Source of the DNA: an uncultured Peptoniphilus sp.
Lineage (GTDB): Bacteria; Bacillota; Clostridia; Tissierellales; Peptoniphilaceae
NCBI GenBank assembly: GCA_902489255.1
Contig: CABTZF010000026.1
Location: 1-19,581 of the forward strand
Reading direction: 5' to 3'
DNA length: 19,581 nucleotides
The position numbers and the translations under genes were made by a program. Within the stretch, counting starts at the first letter, position 1, and each line of letters begins with the position of its first letter. Below the pieces are notes generated by a model, which was not told where the DNA came from, did no database searches, and worked only from the letters and a program-made list of their open reading frames with translations. Of the stretch, positions 7,550-15,758 are shown one piece after another.

Positions 7550-8721
7550 TGGAAAAAATTTATAAAATTAAAACAATCAATAACATTTCAAAAAAAGGAC
7601 TGAGCCTCTTACCGGAAAATTTCAAGTATTCAGCTGATGAAGAAGATCCTGATGCAATTATAGTTCGATCAGCAGATCTCCATCAAATGGAATTTCAAGA
7701 AAATATTCGTATAATTTCAAGAGCAGGAGCTGGCACAAATAATATACCCATAGAAAAATGTTCAGAAAAAGGGATTATAGTTTGTAATGCACCTGGAGCA
7801 AATGCAAATGCAGTTAAAGAACTTGTTTTATGCGGGCTACTCCTAGGTTCAAGAGATATAATAGGAGCCGCATCCTGGACCAAAAATTTAACAGTAACAG
7901 AAAATATTGAAAAAGAAGTAGAGGTGGGGAAAAAAGCTTTTGCCGGACCTGAAATTTTTGGAAAAACTCTTGGAGTTATTGGTCTTGGAGCAGTGGGAGA
8001 GCTTGTGGCTTCAATGGGTGTAGATTTAGGAATGAAAGTAATAGGTTATGATCCTTATCTTTCAATAAAAAATGCCCTTCACTTAAACAGTAAAGTTAAT
8101 TATACAGAAGATATAAAAGAGATTTTCAAAAAATCTGATTATATAACCATTCATATTCCCTTTAATGAAAATACTAAAAACACCATAGATAAAGAGTTGC
8201 TGGCAATGGCAAAAAAAGGTCTTGTGCTTTTAAACATTGCTCGCGGAGGCTTGGTAGACAATGGGGCATTAAAAACTGCCCTTGAAAGTGGCAAGATTAA
8301 AAAATATATATGCGATTTTCCCAATGAGGAAACTTTAAGCCTTCCAAATACAATAAATTTTCCCCATATAGGTGCGTCAACTCCTGAAGCAGAAGAAAAT
8401 TCCGCAAAAATGGCTGTTGAAGAATTAATAGAATTCTTGAAAAATGGAAATATAACAAATTCAGTTAATTTTCCCAATATAGATATGGGACTTTGTTCAA
8501 GCGTTCACAGAATTTTAGTTCTTCACAAAAATATTCCAAGTATGATTGCACAAATAACAACAATTCTGGCTGAAGAAAAGGTAAACATAGCAGATCTTTT
8601 AAACAGGCATAAAAATAATTGGGCTGCAACAATGATAGATATTGATTCAGAAGTGGACGAAAAATTAAGAAAAAAACTCTATGCCGTAAAAGGCGTTGTA
8701 AAAGTAAGGTTAATAAAGTGA
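7549..8721 (+). CDS. serA: D-3-phosphoglycerate dehydrogenase (short form with ACT domain)
   Basis: 390 residues. SerA oxidises 3-phosphoglycerate to 3-phosphohydroxypyruvate with NAD, the entry step to serine. The substrate loop RAGAGTNN starts at R58. The Rossmann motif GLGAVG is at 145-150. The catalytic trio is R232 (IARGG), a Glu at 260/261 (PNEET) and H273 (PHIGAST). Residues ~320-390 form an ACT domain (RILVLHKNIPSMIAQ and NIADLLNRHKNNWAATMID), the usual serine-sensing module, so feedback inhibition is likely. The intervening domain of long-form SerA is absent. The start overlaps the serC stop as TAATG, with AAAGGG just upstream. Gene order serC before serA follows the reverse of the reaction order. 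Confidence 0.97.
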   Translation: MEKIYKIKTINNISKKGLSLLPENFKYSADEEDPDAIIVRSADLHQMEFQENIRIISRAGAGTNNIPIEKCSEKGIIVCNAPGANANAVKELVLCGLLLGSRDIIGAASWTKNLTVTENIEKEVEVGKKAFAGPEIFGKTLGVIGLGAVGELVASMGVDLGMKVIGYDPYLSIKNALHLNSKVNYTEDIKEIFKKSDYITIHIPFNENTKNTIDKELLAMAKKGLVLLNIARGGLVDNGALKTALESGKIKKYICDFPNEETLSLPNTINFPHIGASTPEAEENSAKMAVEELIEFLKNGNITNSVNFPNIDMGLCSSVHRILVLHKNIPSMIAQITTILAEEKVNIADLLNRHKNNWAATMIDIDSEVDEKLRKKLYAVKGVVKVRLIK

Positions 8722-8725
8722 TAGT

Positions 8726-9964
8726 ATGGTAAAGATTAGAACATTTAAGGCAGTTCGCCCAAAAAAAGAATATGCAAAAGAAATAGCATCCCTTCCATAT
8801 GATGTATATAGCGAAGAAGAGGCTCGTGAAATAATAAATAAAAATCCCAAGTCTTTTTTGGCTGTAGACCTTCCTATTGCAACCACAGATGAAAATTGCA
8901 AAAAAATAAGCCAAGAATTAAATAAGATTGCCCTAAAAAATTTCAATAAAATGAAAGATCTGGGATATTTTTATAAAGAAGACAGGGGGAAATTATATAT
9001 TTATCAGCTCACCATGAAAGGAAAAAGTCAAAACGGTTTAATTTGTACAACATCAATAGATGAATATTTAGAAGGTATAATTAAAAAACATGAGTATACA
9101 AGAAAAGAGAAGGAAGAAGAAAGGATAAATCATGTTGATACTCTTGATGCAAATACCGGACCAATTTTTTTAACGTATAAGAGTAATGAGGAAATAAAAA
9201 AAATAATAGAAAAGCAAATACAAAAAAAGCCGGAAATAGAATTCACTTCAGATGACCAAGTCAGCCATAAAATTTGGACTATAGATGATGAAAAGACAAT
9301 AGATCAAATAATTTTTGAATTTGGAAAAATTGATAATTTATATATAGCTGACGGTCATCATCGGGCAGCTTCAGCAGTTAAAGTTGGCTTAAAAAGGCGA
9401 AGTGAAAACATAAATTACACAGGCGAAGAAGAATTTAACTTCTTTCTATCAGTTTTATTTCCGGCAGATCAAGTAAATGTCATGGCTTATAATAGGGTAG
9501 TTAAGGACTTAAATGATTTGAGTCCAAAAGAATTTTTAGAAAAAATGAAAGATGACTTTTATATTGAAGAAGCTCCAAAATCACCCTACCAGCCAATAGA
9601 AAAGGGAACTTTTGGCATGTTACTTGTCAAAAAATGGTACAAGCTGAAAGTAAAGGAAAATTCATTCAAAAAAGATCCAATTTCATCTCTTGATGTATCA
9701 ATCCTACAGAATTTAGTCCTTGATAAAATATTAGATATAAAAGATCCGAGAACTGATAAGAGAATTGATTTTGTAGGAGGAATAAGGGGTCTTATAGAAT
9801 TGGAAAAAAGGACTGAAGAAGATATGATCCTTGCTTTTTCTCTTTTTCCAACGTCTCTTGAAGAATTATTTGATGTTGCTGATGAGGGACTGATAATGCC
9901 TCCGAAATCAACATGGTTTGAACCCAAACCACGCTCAGGACTTTTTATTCATGAATTAAAATAA
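8726..9964 (+). CDS. DUF1015 family protein, third gene of the serine operon
   Basis: 412 residues, typical of DUF1015. Family hallmarks are the N-terminal FKAVRPKKEYAKEIASLPYDVY, the central HVDTLDANTGPIFLTY, and IADGHHRAASA with DGHHR at 209-213. No signal peptide or membrane segment is seen, so it should be cytoplasmic. It begins four bases after the serA stop with only a weak ribosome site, which suggests translational coupling. DUF1015 genes are known to sit beside serA/serC in many anaerobes, so a serine-related role is likely. A DGHHR motif also occurs, as far as I recall, in ParB-fold serine kinases (SerK/SbnI). A phosphoserine- or serine-handling enzyme is therefore my hypothesis, not an established function. 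No serB is present in the window. Confidence 0.93.
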   Translation: MVKIRTFKAVRPKKEYAKEIASLPYDVYSEEEAREIINKNPKSFLAVDLPIATTDENCKKISQELNKIALKNFNKMKDLGYFYKEDRGKLYIYQLTMKGKSQNGLICTTSIDEYLEGIIKKHEYTRKEKEEERINHVDTLDANTGPIFLTYKSNEEIKKIIEKQIQKKPEIEFTSDDQVSHKIWTIDDEKTIDQIIFEFGKIDNLYIADGHHRAASAVKVGLKRRSENINYTGEEEFNFFLSVLFPADQVNVMAYNRVVKDLNDLSPKEFLEKMKDDFYIEEAPKSPYQPIEKGTFGMLLVKKWYKLKVKENSFKKDPISSLDVSILQNLVLDKILDIKDPRTDKRIDFVGGIRGLIELEKRTEEDMILAFSLFPTSLEELFDVADEGLIMPPKSTWFEPKPRSGLFIHELK

Positions 9965-10094
9965 ACAAATGTAAAATATAAAAAAATATAAAAGACTTAA
10001 AATGAGGTTGTTTTAGGATTCTATTTATATTATAAATCTTATTTTAGCTCTTTTTTAAATATAATTGAAAAATAAAAAATTAACAATAATTATG

Positions 10095-10131
10095 ATATGT
10101 GGCTCAAAAAAATATTGAGTCATATATTTTT
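10095..10131 (+). terminator. Probable terminator of the serC-serA-DUF1015 operon
   Basis: ATATGTGGCTCA (10095-10106) pairs with TGAGTCATATAT (10116-10127), with two G-U pairs and a 9-base loop. TTTTT ends at 10131. It lies 130 bases after the DUF1015 stop, farther than usual, but no better hairpin lies between. Confidence 0.7.
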
Positions 10132-10150
10132 ATGTAAAAAAATTTCCTAA

Positions 10151-10203
10151 ATTAAAGTTATTAAAAGATTCATATCCATAAATATTCTTTTAATAACTTT
10201 AAT
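10151..10203. repeat. Perfect 18-bp inverted repeat with 17-base spacer
   Basis: Positions 10151-10168 (ATTAAAGTTATTAAAAGA) are perfectly complementary to 10186-10203. The 17-base centre is 10169-10185. There is no T tract immediately after it on the plus strand, so it is not a standard terminator. It might act as one on the minus strand, be a protein-binding dyad, or be a remnant of a small mobile repeat. Confidence 0.8.
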
Positions 10204-10513
10204 ATTTTATTTGTACATTCAAGTAATAATAATTTTTATTTTTATCATTATGTAAACTTTATAAAATTACTTATTGGATAAATTTATCGCTGTATATTTA
10301 TGTATATATAAATTTTATATGAACAAGATTTCTGCCTTTATTTTTATTCAAATAATAAAATAGTATCGTTTCTGCTACTAAACATAAGAAATAAAAAATT
10401 ATATTATAAAAACAATGGTTATTAATAAATTAGTAATTTGAATTTAATTATAATAAGATAGATGTATAGGCTTGGAAAAGTAAAAATACGGTATGTTAAT
10501 AGTTGCTTCTTTC

Positions 10514-10522
10514 TGTTATAAT
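10514..10522 (+). promoter_or_regulatory. Extended -10 promoter of the Asp23-like/fakA operon
   Basis: TGTTATAAT at 10514-10522 is a perfect extended -10 element. The -35 position (about 10494, TGTTAA) is weak. The start codon follows 27 bases after the box. Confidence 0.6.
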
Positions 10523-10549
10523 AATATTAATACATGAGGAGGTGCCCTA

Positions 10550-10903
10550 ATGCCGGCAATTATTAATTCAGAACATGGTAATATTCTTATTGAAAATATT
10601 GTAATAGCAAATATTGCAGGAATTTCTGCTATGGAAAGTTATGGAATAGTGGGAATGGCATCAAAAAATGCAACAGACGGTATTTTTGAACTTTTAAAGT
10701 TTGAAAATTTATCTAAGGGAATTAAAGTGGATACTGAAAATAATGAAATAAATATAGAGCTTCATGTTGTTTTAGAATATGGAGTTAAAATTTCCGTTGT
10801 AGGACAAAATATTATAGAAAGAGTTAAATTTAATGTAGAAAATCTTACTGGCCTTACTGTTGATAATATTGAAGTCCTTGTTGAAGGAATAAGATTAAAA
10901 TAG
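10550..10903 (+). CDS. Asp23/Gls24 (DUF322) family protein, YloU-like
   Basis: 117 residues, usual for the short YloU-like members. Recognised by INSEHGNILIENIVIANIAG, SAMESYGIVGMASK, and the end NVENLTGLTVDNIEVLVEGI. Family members are small cytoplasmic proteins linked to envelope stress (Asp23 in staphylococci is membrane-anchored through AmaP), but the YloU role is not well defined. The start has an excellent GAGGAGGTG site at 10536-10544. It is directly followed by the DhaL-domain gene fakA, the standard Firmicutes pairing (yloU-yloV). Its stop TAG at 10901-10903 runs into the ribosome site of fakA, so the two are co-transcribed and probably translationally coupled. Confidence 0.93.
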   Translation: MPAIINSEHGNILIENIVIANIAGISAMESYGIVGMASKNATDGIFELLKFENLSKGIKVDTENNEINIELHVVLEYGVKISVVGQNIIERVKFNVENLTGLTVDNIEVLVEGIRLK

Positions 10904-10914
10904 TGGAGGGTAAA

Positions 10915-12573
10915 TTGAATACTAAAATCATAGGTGGTAACTTGTTAAAAGAAATTTTTAAAGGAGCTGTTAATTATCTTATTTCTAAAAAAGAGGAAGT
11001 TAATGCTTTAAATGTATTTCCTGTTCCGGATGGAGATACGGGAACTAATATGAGTTTAACAGGGAAATCAGCTTTAAAACAAATCGAAAGTTTAGGACCT
11101 AATCCAACTGTAGAAATGGTTGCAGCATTAGGAGCCAGAGGTGCTCTTATGGGAGCAAGGGGCAATTCAGGTGTTATATTGTCTCAATTTTTAAGAGGGT
11201 TAGCAGAGGGCTTGGAAGGAAAAAAAGATGCCGGAATTACAGAAATGGCATCAGCATTCAAAATAGCTTCAGATACTACTTATAAAGCAGTAATGAAACC
11301 GGTGGAAGGAACGATTTTAACTGTTGGTCGAGAAACAGCTGAGTATGCATTAAAAATCCAAAAAAGATACAATAATTTTGAAGATTTTTTGCTTGAAATA
11401 ATTAAAACCGCAAATTCATCCTTAAACAAGACTCCTGAAAAATTACAAGTTTTAAAAGATGCAGGAGTTGTTGATGCAGGAGGCAAAGGTTTAGTCTTGT
11501 TGTTAGAAGGTGCTCTTTTGGTATTAAAGGGAGAGCAAATTTTGAATTTAACAGACGATGAAACTTTAAAGAAGAAACAGCAAAAAGAAATTAATTTTGG
11601 TCAAGCTGATTCTTCATTAAAATATGGATACTGCACTGAATTTGTTATTCAAACCGATTTAGACGAAGTTGAAAATCTGCGTACAAAACTTTCACCTCTT
11701 GGTGACTGCTTATTAGTAGTTGGTGGAGGCGGAAGCGGTGTAATTAAAGTTCACGTTCATACTAATCACCCGGGAAAGGCCTTAGAGTATGCTTGTGAAT
11801 TGGGCTTACTTCAAGATATTAAGATTGACAATATGAGATTCCAACACAGGGAAGTTTTGTTTGATGAAAATGAAGTAAAAGCTGCTAAAGCTAGAGAAGA
11901 AAAATCTAAAGAACTTAAAGATAACGGATTTATTGTTGTGTCTATGGGCAAGGGAATAAGTGAGTTATTTAAATCTTTAGGCGCTGATTATATTGTAAAC
12001 GGCGGTCAGACAATGAATCCATCAACTGAAGATGTTTTAAATGGAATAAAAGAAGTAAATGCTAAGAGAATTTATATATTACCTAACAATTCAAATATAA
12101 TTTTAGCTGCAGAAGCTGCTAGAGATATTTCGGAAAAAGATATAGTAGTAATTCCATCGAAATCAGTACCGCAAGGAGTTGCTGCAATGCTTGCCTTTAA
12201 TGAGGCAAATAGTAATAATGATAATAAAGACAATATGGAAAATGCCATAGGGACTGTTGTTGATGCACAAATCACTTATGCCGTTAGGGATACTAATATG
12301 GATAGTAAGGAAATTAAAAAAGGAGATTTTATAGGGATAAGTAATAAAAAATTACTTTCCTCAGGAAAAGATCTTCAAGAAGTTGTTATCAACACAGTTA
12401 AAGAAATGATAGATAAAGATAAAACATTGATTACATTATATTATGGCGAAGATGTAATTAAAGAAGATGCAGAGAAGTTAAATAACAAATTGGCTGAAAT
12501 TTATCCTGACTTGGATATAGAATTAATAGAGGGCTTACAGCCTATATATTATTATATAATTTCCCTAGATTAA
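10915..12573 (+). CDS. fakA: Fatty acid kinase catalytic subunit FakA (DhaL/DAK2 domain, YloV-like)
   Basis: 552 residues from the TTG start I prefer. FakA phosphorylates fatty acids held by a FakB (DegV-type) partner, feeding acyl-phosphate to PlsY/PlsX for phospholipid synthesis. The N-terminal DhaL domain shows the metal/ATP site NVFPVPDGDTGTNM, with D39, D41 and N45. GARGNSGVILSQFLRG and DAGVVDAGGKGLVLLLEGAL follow. The middle and C-terminal parts (VVGGGGSGVIKVHVHTNHPG; GADYIVNGGQTMNPSTED) match the FakB-binding half. A GTG at 10903 also opens the frame but overlaps the preceding stop and the GGAGG site at 10905-10909. That site is 5 bases before TTG at 10915, and the protein then begins (M)NTKIIGGNLLKE, as relatives do. 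No fakB is visible in the window. Confidence 0.93.
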   Translation: MNTKIIGGNLLKEIFKGAVNYLISKKEEVNALNVFPVPDGDTGTNMSLTGKSALKQIESLGPNPTVEMVAALGARGALMGARGNSGVILSQFLRGLAEGLEGKKDAGITEMASAFKIASDTTYKAVMKPVEGTILTVGRETAEYALKIQKRYNNFEDFLLEIIKTANSSLNKTPEKLQVLKDAGVVDAGGKGLVLLLEGALLVLKGEQILNLTDDETLKKKQQKEINFGQADSSLKYGYCTEFVIQTDLDEVENLRTKLSPLGDCLLVVGGGGSGVIKVHVHTNHPGKALEYACELGLLQDIKIDNMRFQHREVLFDENEVKAAKAREEKSKELKDNGFIVVSMGKGISELFKSLGADYIVNGGQTMNPSTEDVLNGIKEVNAKRIYILPNNSNIILAAEAARDISEKDIVVIPSKSVPQGVAAMLAFNEANSNNDNKDNMENAIGTVVDAQITYAVRDTNMDSKEIKKGDFIGISNKKLLSSGKDLQEVVINTVKEMIDKDKTLITLYYGEDVIKEDAEKLNNKLAEIYPDLDIELIEGLQPIYYYIISLD

Positions 12574-12581
12574 ATATTTTT

Positions 12582-12606
12582 AAAGGAGCTAAAAGCTCCT
12601 TTTTTT
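12582..12606 (+). terminator. Compact terminator between fakA and recG
   Basis: AAAGGAGCT (12582-12590) pairs with AGCTCCTTT (12594-12602) around a three-base loop, and the T tract runs from 12600 to 12606. It ends one base before the recG ribosome site, so it may act as an attenuator rather than a full stop. Confidence 0.85.
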
Positions 12607-12618
12607 AGAAGGTGAATT

Positions 12619-14643
12619 ATGAAACTTGAAGATAGCATAGAAAAATTAAAATCAATAGGACCTAAAAGACTGAATTTATTAAATAACCTTGGGATTTTTA
12701 CAATTAGAGATTTATTATACTTTTATCCAAGAAGATATGAAGACTCATCAAAAATTTTAAAGTTAAGTCAAGGCGTTGTTGGTGAAAAGGCAACTTTCAA
12801 ATGTAAGATATTAGAAATCGTTGAAAATAGAAAGGTAAGAAAAGGCCTTTCAATAGTATCTTTTTTAATTGAAGATGATAGTAGTGAGGCTATAATTTCA
12901 TTTTTTAATAATAGATTCATAGGTAAAAACATAAACCTTGGAGAAATTTATTTGATCTACGGTAAATTTCAAAGGTTTAAAGGTAAAATTCAAATAGCAA
13001 GTCCGGAACTTGAAAGACTGGATCAAGTTAAAAATATAGGTAGAATTAGAGGAATATATGCTCAAACTAAGGGTATAACTAATGCCAATATTGAAAAACT
13101 ATTGGACCAGGTATTAGGATTGAATTTATTTGAAGAAAATTTACCTGAAGAATTTATAAATAAATATTCATTAATGGATAAAAATAGAGCAATATATAAT
13201 ATTCATAGACCACAAGGTAGAAAAGAATATCTTTTAGCTAAAAACAGATTAATATATGAAGAATTATTTTTTTTTGAACTATCAATATTAAAAATGCAAA
13301 AAGAAAATAATACATCTTTAGGTGTTAAATTTAATATACCGGAAGAAGTTGATTATTTTATTAAGAGCTTGCCTTATACTTTAACAGAAGGTCAAACAAA
13401 AGTTTTAATGGATATTATTGAGGGTATGAAATCCGGCAAGGCAATAAATCGTCTGATTCAAGGAGATGTAGGAAGCGGAAAAACTATAGTTTCATTAATT
13501 CTATGTTTAATTGTTGCCTTAAACGGTTTACAGTGTGCAGTTATGGCACCAACTGAAATATTGGCTAAACAACATTTTAAAACCTTCTCCGATTTGTTGG
13601 AACCCATAGGTCTAAAAATTAAATTATTAGTTGGCTCTACTGCAAAAAAAGTTAAAGATGAAATTCTAACAAATACATATAATGGAATGATAGATATATT
13701 GATAGGGACACATGCACTTATTGAAGATGATGTTGAGTTTCACAATTTGGGATTGAATATTATAGATGAACAGCATAGATTTGGAGTAATCCAAAGAGGT
13801 AAATTGAGATATAAAAATAAAAATGCCGCTACAATCATTATGAGCGCAACACCAATACCACGAACTTTATCTTTGATTCTATATGCAGATCTGGATGTTT
13901 CAATTATCGACACTATGCCTGAGAAGAGAAAAAAAGTTAAGACCACAGCAATTAATAAATCTCAAGTCAATGATGCTTTGAATTTTATAAAAAAAGAGCT
14001 TGAAAAAGGACATCAAGCTTATGTCATTTGTCCCTTAATTGAAGAAAACGAAAATTTTGATGAACTATTATCTGTTGAAGAAGTTTATAAAGACTTAAAA
14101 AAATTCTTTAAGGATTTTAATCTAGCCTTACTTCATGGCAAGTTAAAGCCCAATGAAAAAAATATGGTTATGGAAGATTTTAAAAATAAGAAGATTGACC
14201 TTATAGTATCAACAACTGTTATTGAAGTAGGAATTAATGTTCCAAATGCTACGGTTATTATGATTTATAATGCCGAAAGGTTTGGGCTTGCAACCCTCCA
14301 TCAGTTACGGGGTAGAGTGGGAAGAGGCGATGCTCAAAGTTACTGCATTTTATATAATAATTCACAAGCAGAAATTTCATGGAAAAGAATGAAAATAATG
14401 ACAGATTCTACCGATGGCTTTTACATTGCGAATATGGATATGGAGCTGAGAGGGTTTGGGGATATTTTAGGTATAAGGCAGTCCGGAATCCCTAATTTAA
14501 GGCTTGCAAACCCATTAAAAGATAAAAAAATATTTAATTATGCAGCAGAAGATGCAAAAAATGTACTTATCATAGATCCAAATTTAAATAGTAAATACAA
14601 AAATTTGAATTATCAGATTTTACAGTTCCTAAAAACCATGTAA
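12619..14643 (+). CDS. recG: ATP-dependent DNA helicase RecG
   Basis: 674 residues, normal length. RecG drives branch migration and regression of stalled replication forks. The N-terminal wedge with OB fold covers about residues 1-200 (LKSIGPKRLNLLNNLGI; LLYFYPRRYEDSS). The helicase core has QGDVGSGKT (Walker A 282-289), the RecG-type DEQH box (383-386) followed by RFGVIQRG, MSATPIPRTL, the helicase C motifs STTVIEVGINVPNA and QLRGRVGRG, and the C-terminal region ELRGFGDILGIRQSG. Everything needed for activity looks intact. The start has AGAAGGTGA at 12607-12615. A terminator ends directly before that site, so recG either depends on readthrough or has a promoter inside fakA; I could not identify one. 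Confidence 0.97.
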   Translation: MKLEDSIEKLKSIGPKRLNLLNNLGIFTIRDLLYFYPRRYEDSSKILKLSQGVVGEKATFKCKILEIVENRKVRKGLSIVSFLIEDDSSEAIISFFNNRFIGKNINLGEIYLIYGKFQRFKGKIQIASPELERLDQVKNIGRIRGIYAQTKGITNANIEKLLDQVLGLNLFEENLPEEFINKYSLMDKNRAIYNIHRPQGRKEYLLAKNRLIYEELFFFELSILKMQKENNTSLGVKFNIPEEVDYFIKSLPYTLTEGQTKVLMDIIEGMKSGKAINRLIQGDVGSGKTIVSLILCLIVALNGLQCAVMAPTEILAKQHFKTFSDLLEPIGLKIKLLVGSTAKKVKDEILTNTYNGMIDILIGTHALIEDDVEFHNLGLNIIDEQHRFGVIQRGKLRYKNKNAATIIMSATPIPRTLSLILYADLDVSIIDTMPEKRKKVKTTAINKSQVNDALNFIKKELEKGHQAYVICPLIEENENFDELLSVEEVYKDLKKFFKDFNLALLHGKLKPNEKNMVMEDFKNKKIDLIVSTTVIEVGINVPNATVIMIYNAERFGLATLHQLRGRVGRGDAQSYCILYNNSQAEISWKRMKIMTDSTDGFYIANMDMELRGFGDILGIRQSGIPNLRLANPLKDKKIFNYAAEDAKNVLIIDPNLNSKYKNLNYQILQFLKTM

Positions 14644-14702
14644 AAATAAGTTAAAAATAAGCATCAATATGATATCATGGGCTTTTTAATTTTCAAATAT
14701 TA

Positions 14703-14711
14703 TGGTAAAAT
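14703..14711 (+). promoter_or_regulatory. Possible extended -10 promoter of rsmD-coaD
   Basis: TGGTAAAAT (14703-14711) is an extended -10 element matching 5 of 6 in the hexamer. The -35 region is poor. The rsmD start lies 20 bases downstream, with GGAGG at 14723-14727. The 88-base gap after recG makes a separate promoter plausible. Confidence 0.35.
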
Positions 14712-14731
14712 AATATTCAATCGGAGGATTT

Positions 14732-15304
14732 ATGAGAATTATTGGTGGAGATTTTAGAGCTACTAGGCTCCAGGCACCAAAGGGATTAAATACCAGACCC
14801 ACTCTTGACAGGATAAGAGAAAGCCTTTTTAATATTTTAGGTCAAAATTTTTTCGGAGGAGTTGTTCTTGATCTATTTGCAGGCAGTGGGTGTAATGGGC
14901 TTGAATTTATATCAAGGGGAATTGATTTTGTCTATTTTGTTGATAATTCGCAAGAATCAATTAATGTAATGATAAAGAATATAAAGAAATGCAAGGTAGA
15001 AGAAAAGTCAAAAATTATAAAGATGGATTTTCAAAATGCTTTAAAAAGTTTTAAATCAGACACTTTTTCATATATCTATATGGATCCACCTTTTAATAAA
15101 ATTGATTATTACTCTGAATCTTTTGAAATTATTAGAAATAATAAACTATTAAAAGAAGATGGCTCACTAATAATCGAGCACAGTAGTGATAAAATTTTAA
15201 AAATCCCCGGTGGTTATAAAGAAATTAGGTATAAAAAATATGGAAAAACAAGTCTTTCTATATGGAGTTTGATAGATGAAAGTAATATATGCGGGAAGTT
15301 TTGA
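14732..15304 (+). CDS. rsmD: 16S rRNA (guanine(966)-N2)-methyltransferase RsmD
   Basis: 190 residues. RsmD methylates G966 of 16S rRNA using S-adenosylmethionine during 30S assembly. The start MRIIGGDFRATRL and TRPTLDRIRESLFNIL are family hallmarks. The SAM motif DLFAGSG is at 47-53, and the catalytic DPPF of amino-methyltransferases is at 118-121. The start has GGAGG at 14723-14727. The last 29 bases overlap coaD in a different frame, so the two are certainly co-transcribed; rsmD-coaD is the standard order in Firmicutes. Confidence 0.96.
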   Translation: MRIIGGDFRATRLQAPKGLNTRPTLDRIRESLFNILGQNFFGGVVLDLFAGSGCNGLEFISRGIDFVYFVDNSQESINVMIKNIKKCKVEEKSKIIKMDFQNALKSFKSDTFSYIYMDPPFNKIDYYSESFEIIRNNKLLKEDGSLIIEHSSDKILKIPGGYKEIRYKKYGKTSLSIWSLIDESNICGKF

Positions 15305-15755
15305 CCCGGTAACCAATGGTCATTTAGACATAATTGAAAGAGCTGAAAAGATATTTGGAAATGTAATTGTGGCAGTTCTTGATAATGTCGGTAAAAAATC
15401 TTTATTTTCTACGGAAGAAAGATTAAATTTATTAAGAGAAGTTCTAAAAAATGATGAAAAAATTGAAATAGATTCTTTTAATGGACTTCTTGTTGACTAT
15501 GCAAAAAAGAAAAATTGCAAGGTGATAGTTAGAGGTTTAAGATCAGCTTCAGACTATTTAAGTGAATATACCCTTGCTATGGCAAATATGCACTATAAAG
15601 ATGGAGTGGAAACTGTTTTTTTATTAGGTTCAAATGAAAAATTATTTGTAAGTTCATCTCTTGCAAAAGAAGTTGCAACATTTGATGGAGATCTAACTTT
15701 GTTCGTACCGGACGTAGTTGGCAAAGCGATGAAAGATAAATTACTTAGGAGGTAG
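15276..15755 (+). CDS. coaD: Phosphopantetheine adenylyltransferase
   Basis: 159 residues, normal length. CoaD joins ATP and 4'-phosphopantetheine to dephospho-CoA, the penultimate step of coenzyme A synthesis. The nucleotidyltransferase motif is GSFDPVTNGH (7-16, with T13 and H16). VRGLRSASDYLSEY, SNEKLFVSSSLAKEV and DLTLFVP also fit the family. The ATG lies inside rsmD, but GGAG at 15264-15267 is eight bases upstream and the protein begins exactly where relatives do, so the 29-base overlap is real. CoA supply links this gene to the CoA-transferase elsewhere in the window only in a general way. Confidence 0.97.
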   Translation: MKVIYAGSFDPVTNGHLDIIERAEKIFGNVIVAVLDNVGKKSLFSTEERLNLLREVLKNDEKIEIDSFNGLLVDYAKKKNCKVIVRGLRSASDYLSEYTLAMANMHYKDGVETVFLLGSNEKLFVSSSLAKEVATFDGDLTLFVPDVVGKAMKDKLLRR

Positions 15756-15758
15756 AAT

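Larger units (their letters stand above)
9965..10549. other. 585-base intergenic region between DUF1015 and the Asp23-like gene
   Basis: It contains a probable terminator (10095-10131), the long perfect inverted repeat (10151-10203) and an extended -10 promoter (10514-10522). The rest is very AT-rich with stops in all frames, and I recognise no gene or RNA there. Confidence 0.6.

Noticed and set aside
8465..8914. 149-residue minus-strand open frame across the serA/DUF1015 junction
   Set aside because: It is antisense to two certain genes, has no ribosome site, and its composition (Phe/Leu/Cys-rich) is that of a reverse-strand shadow.
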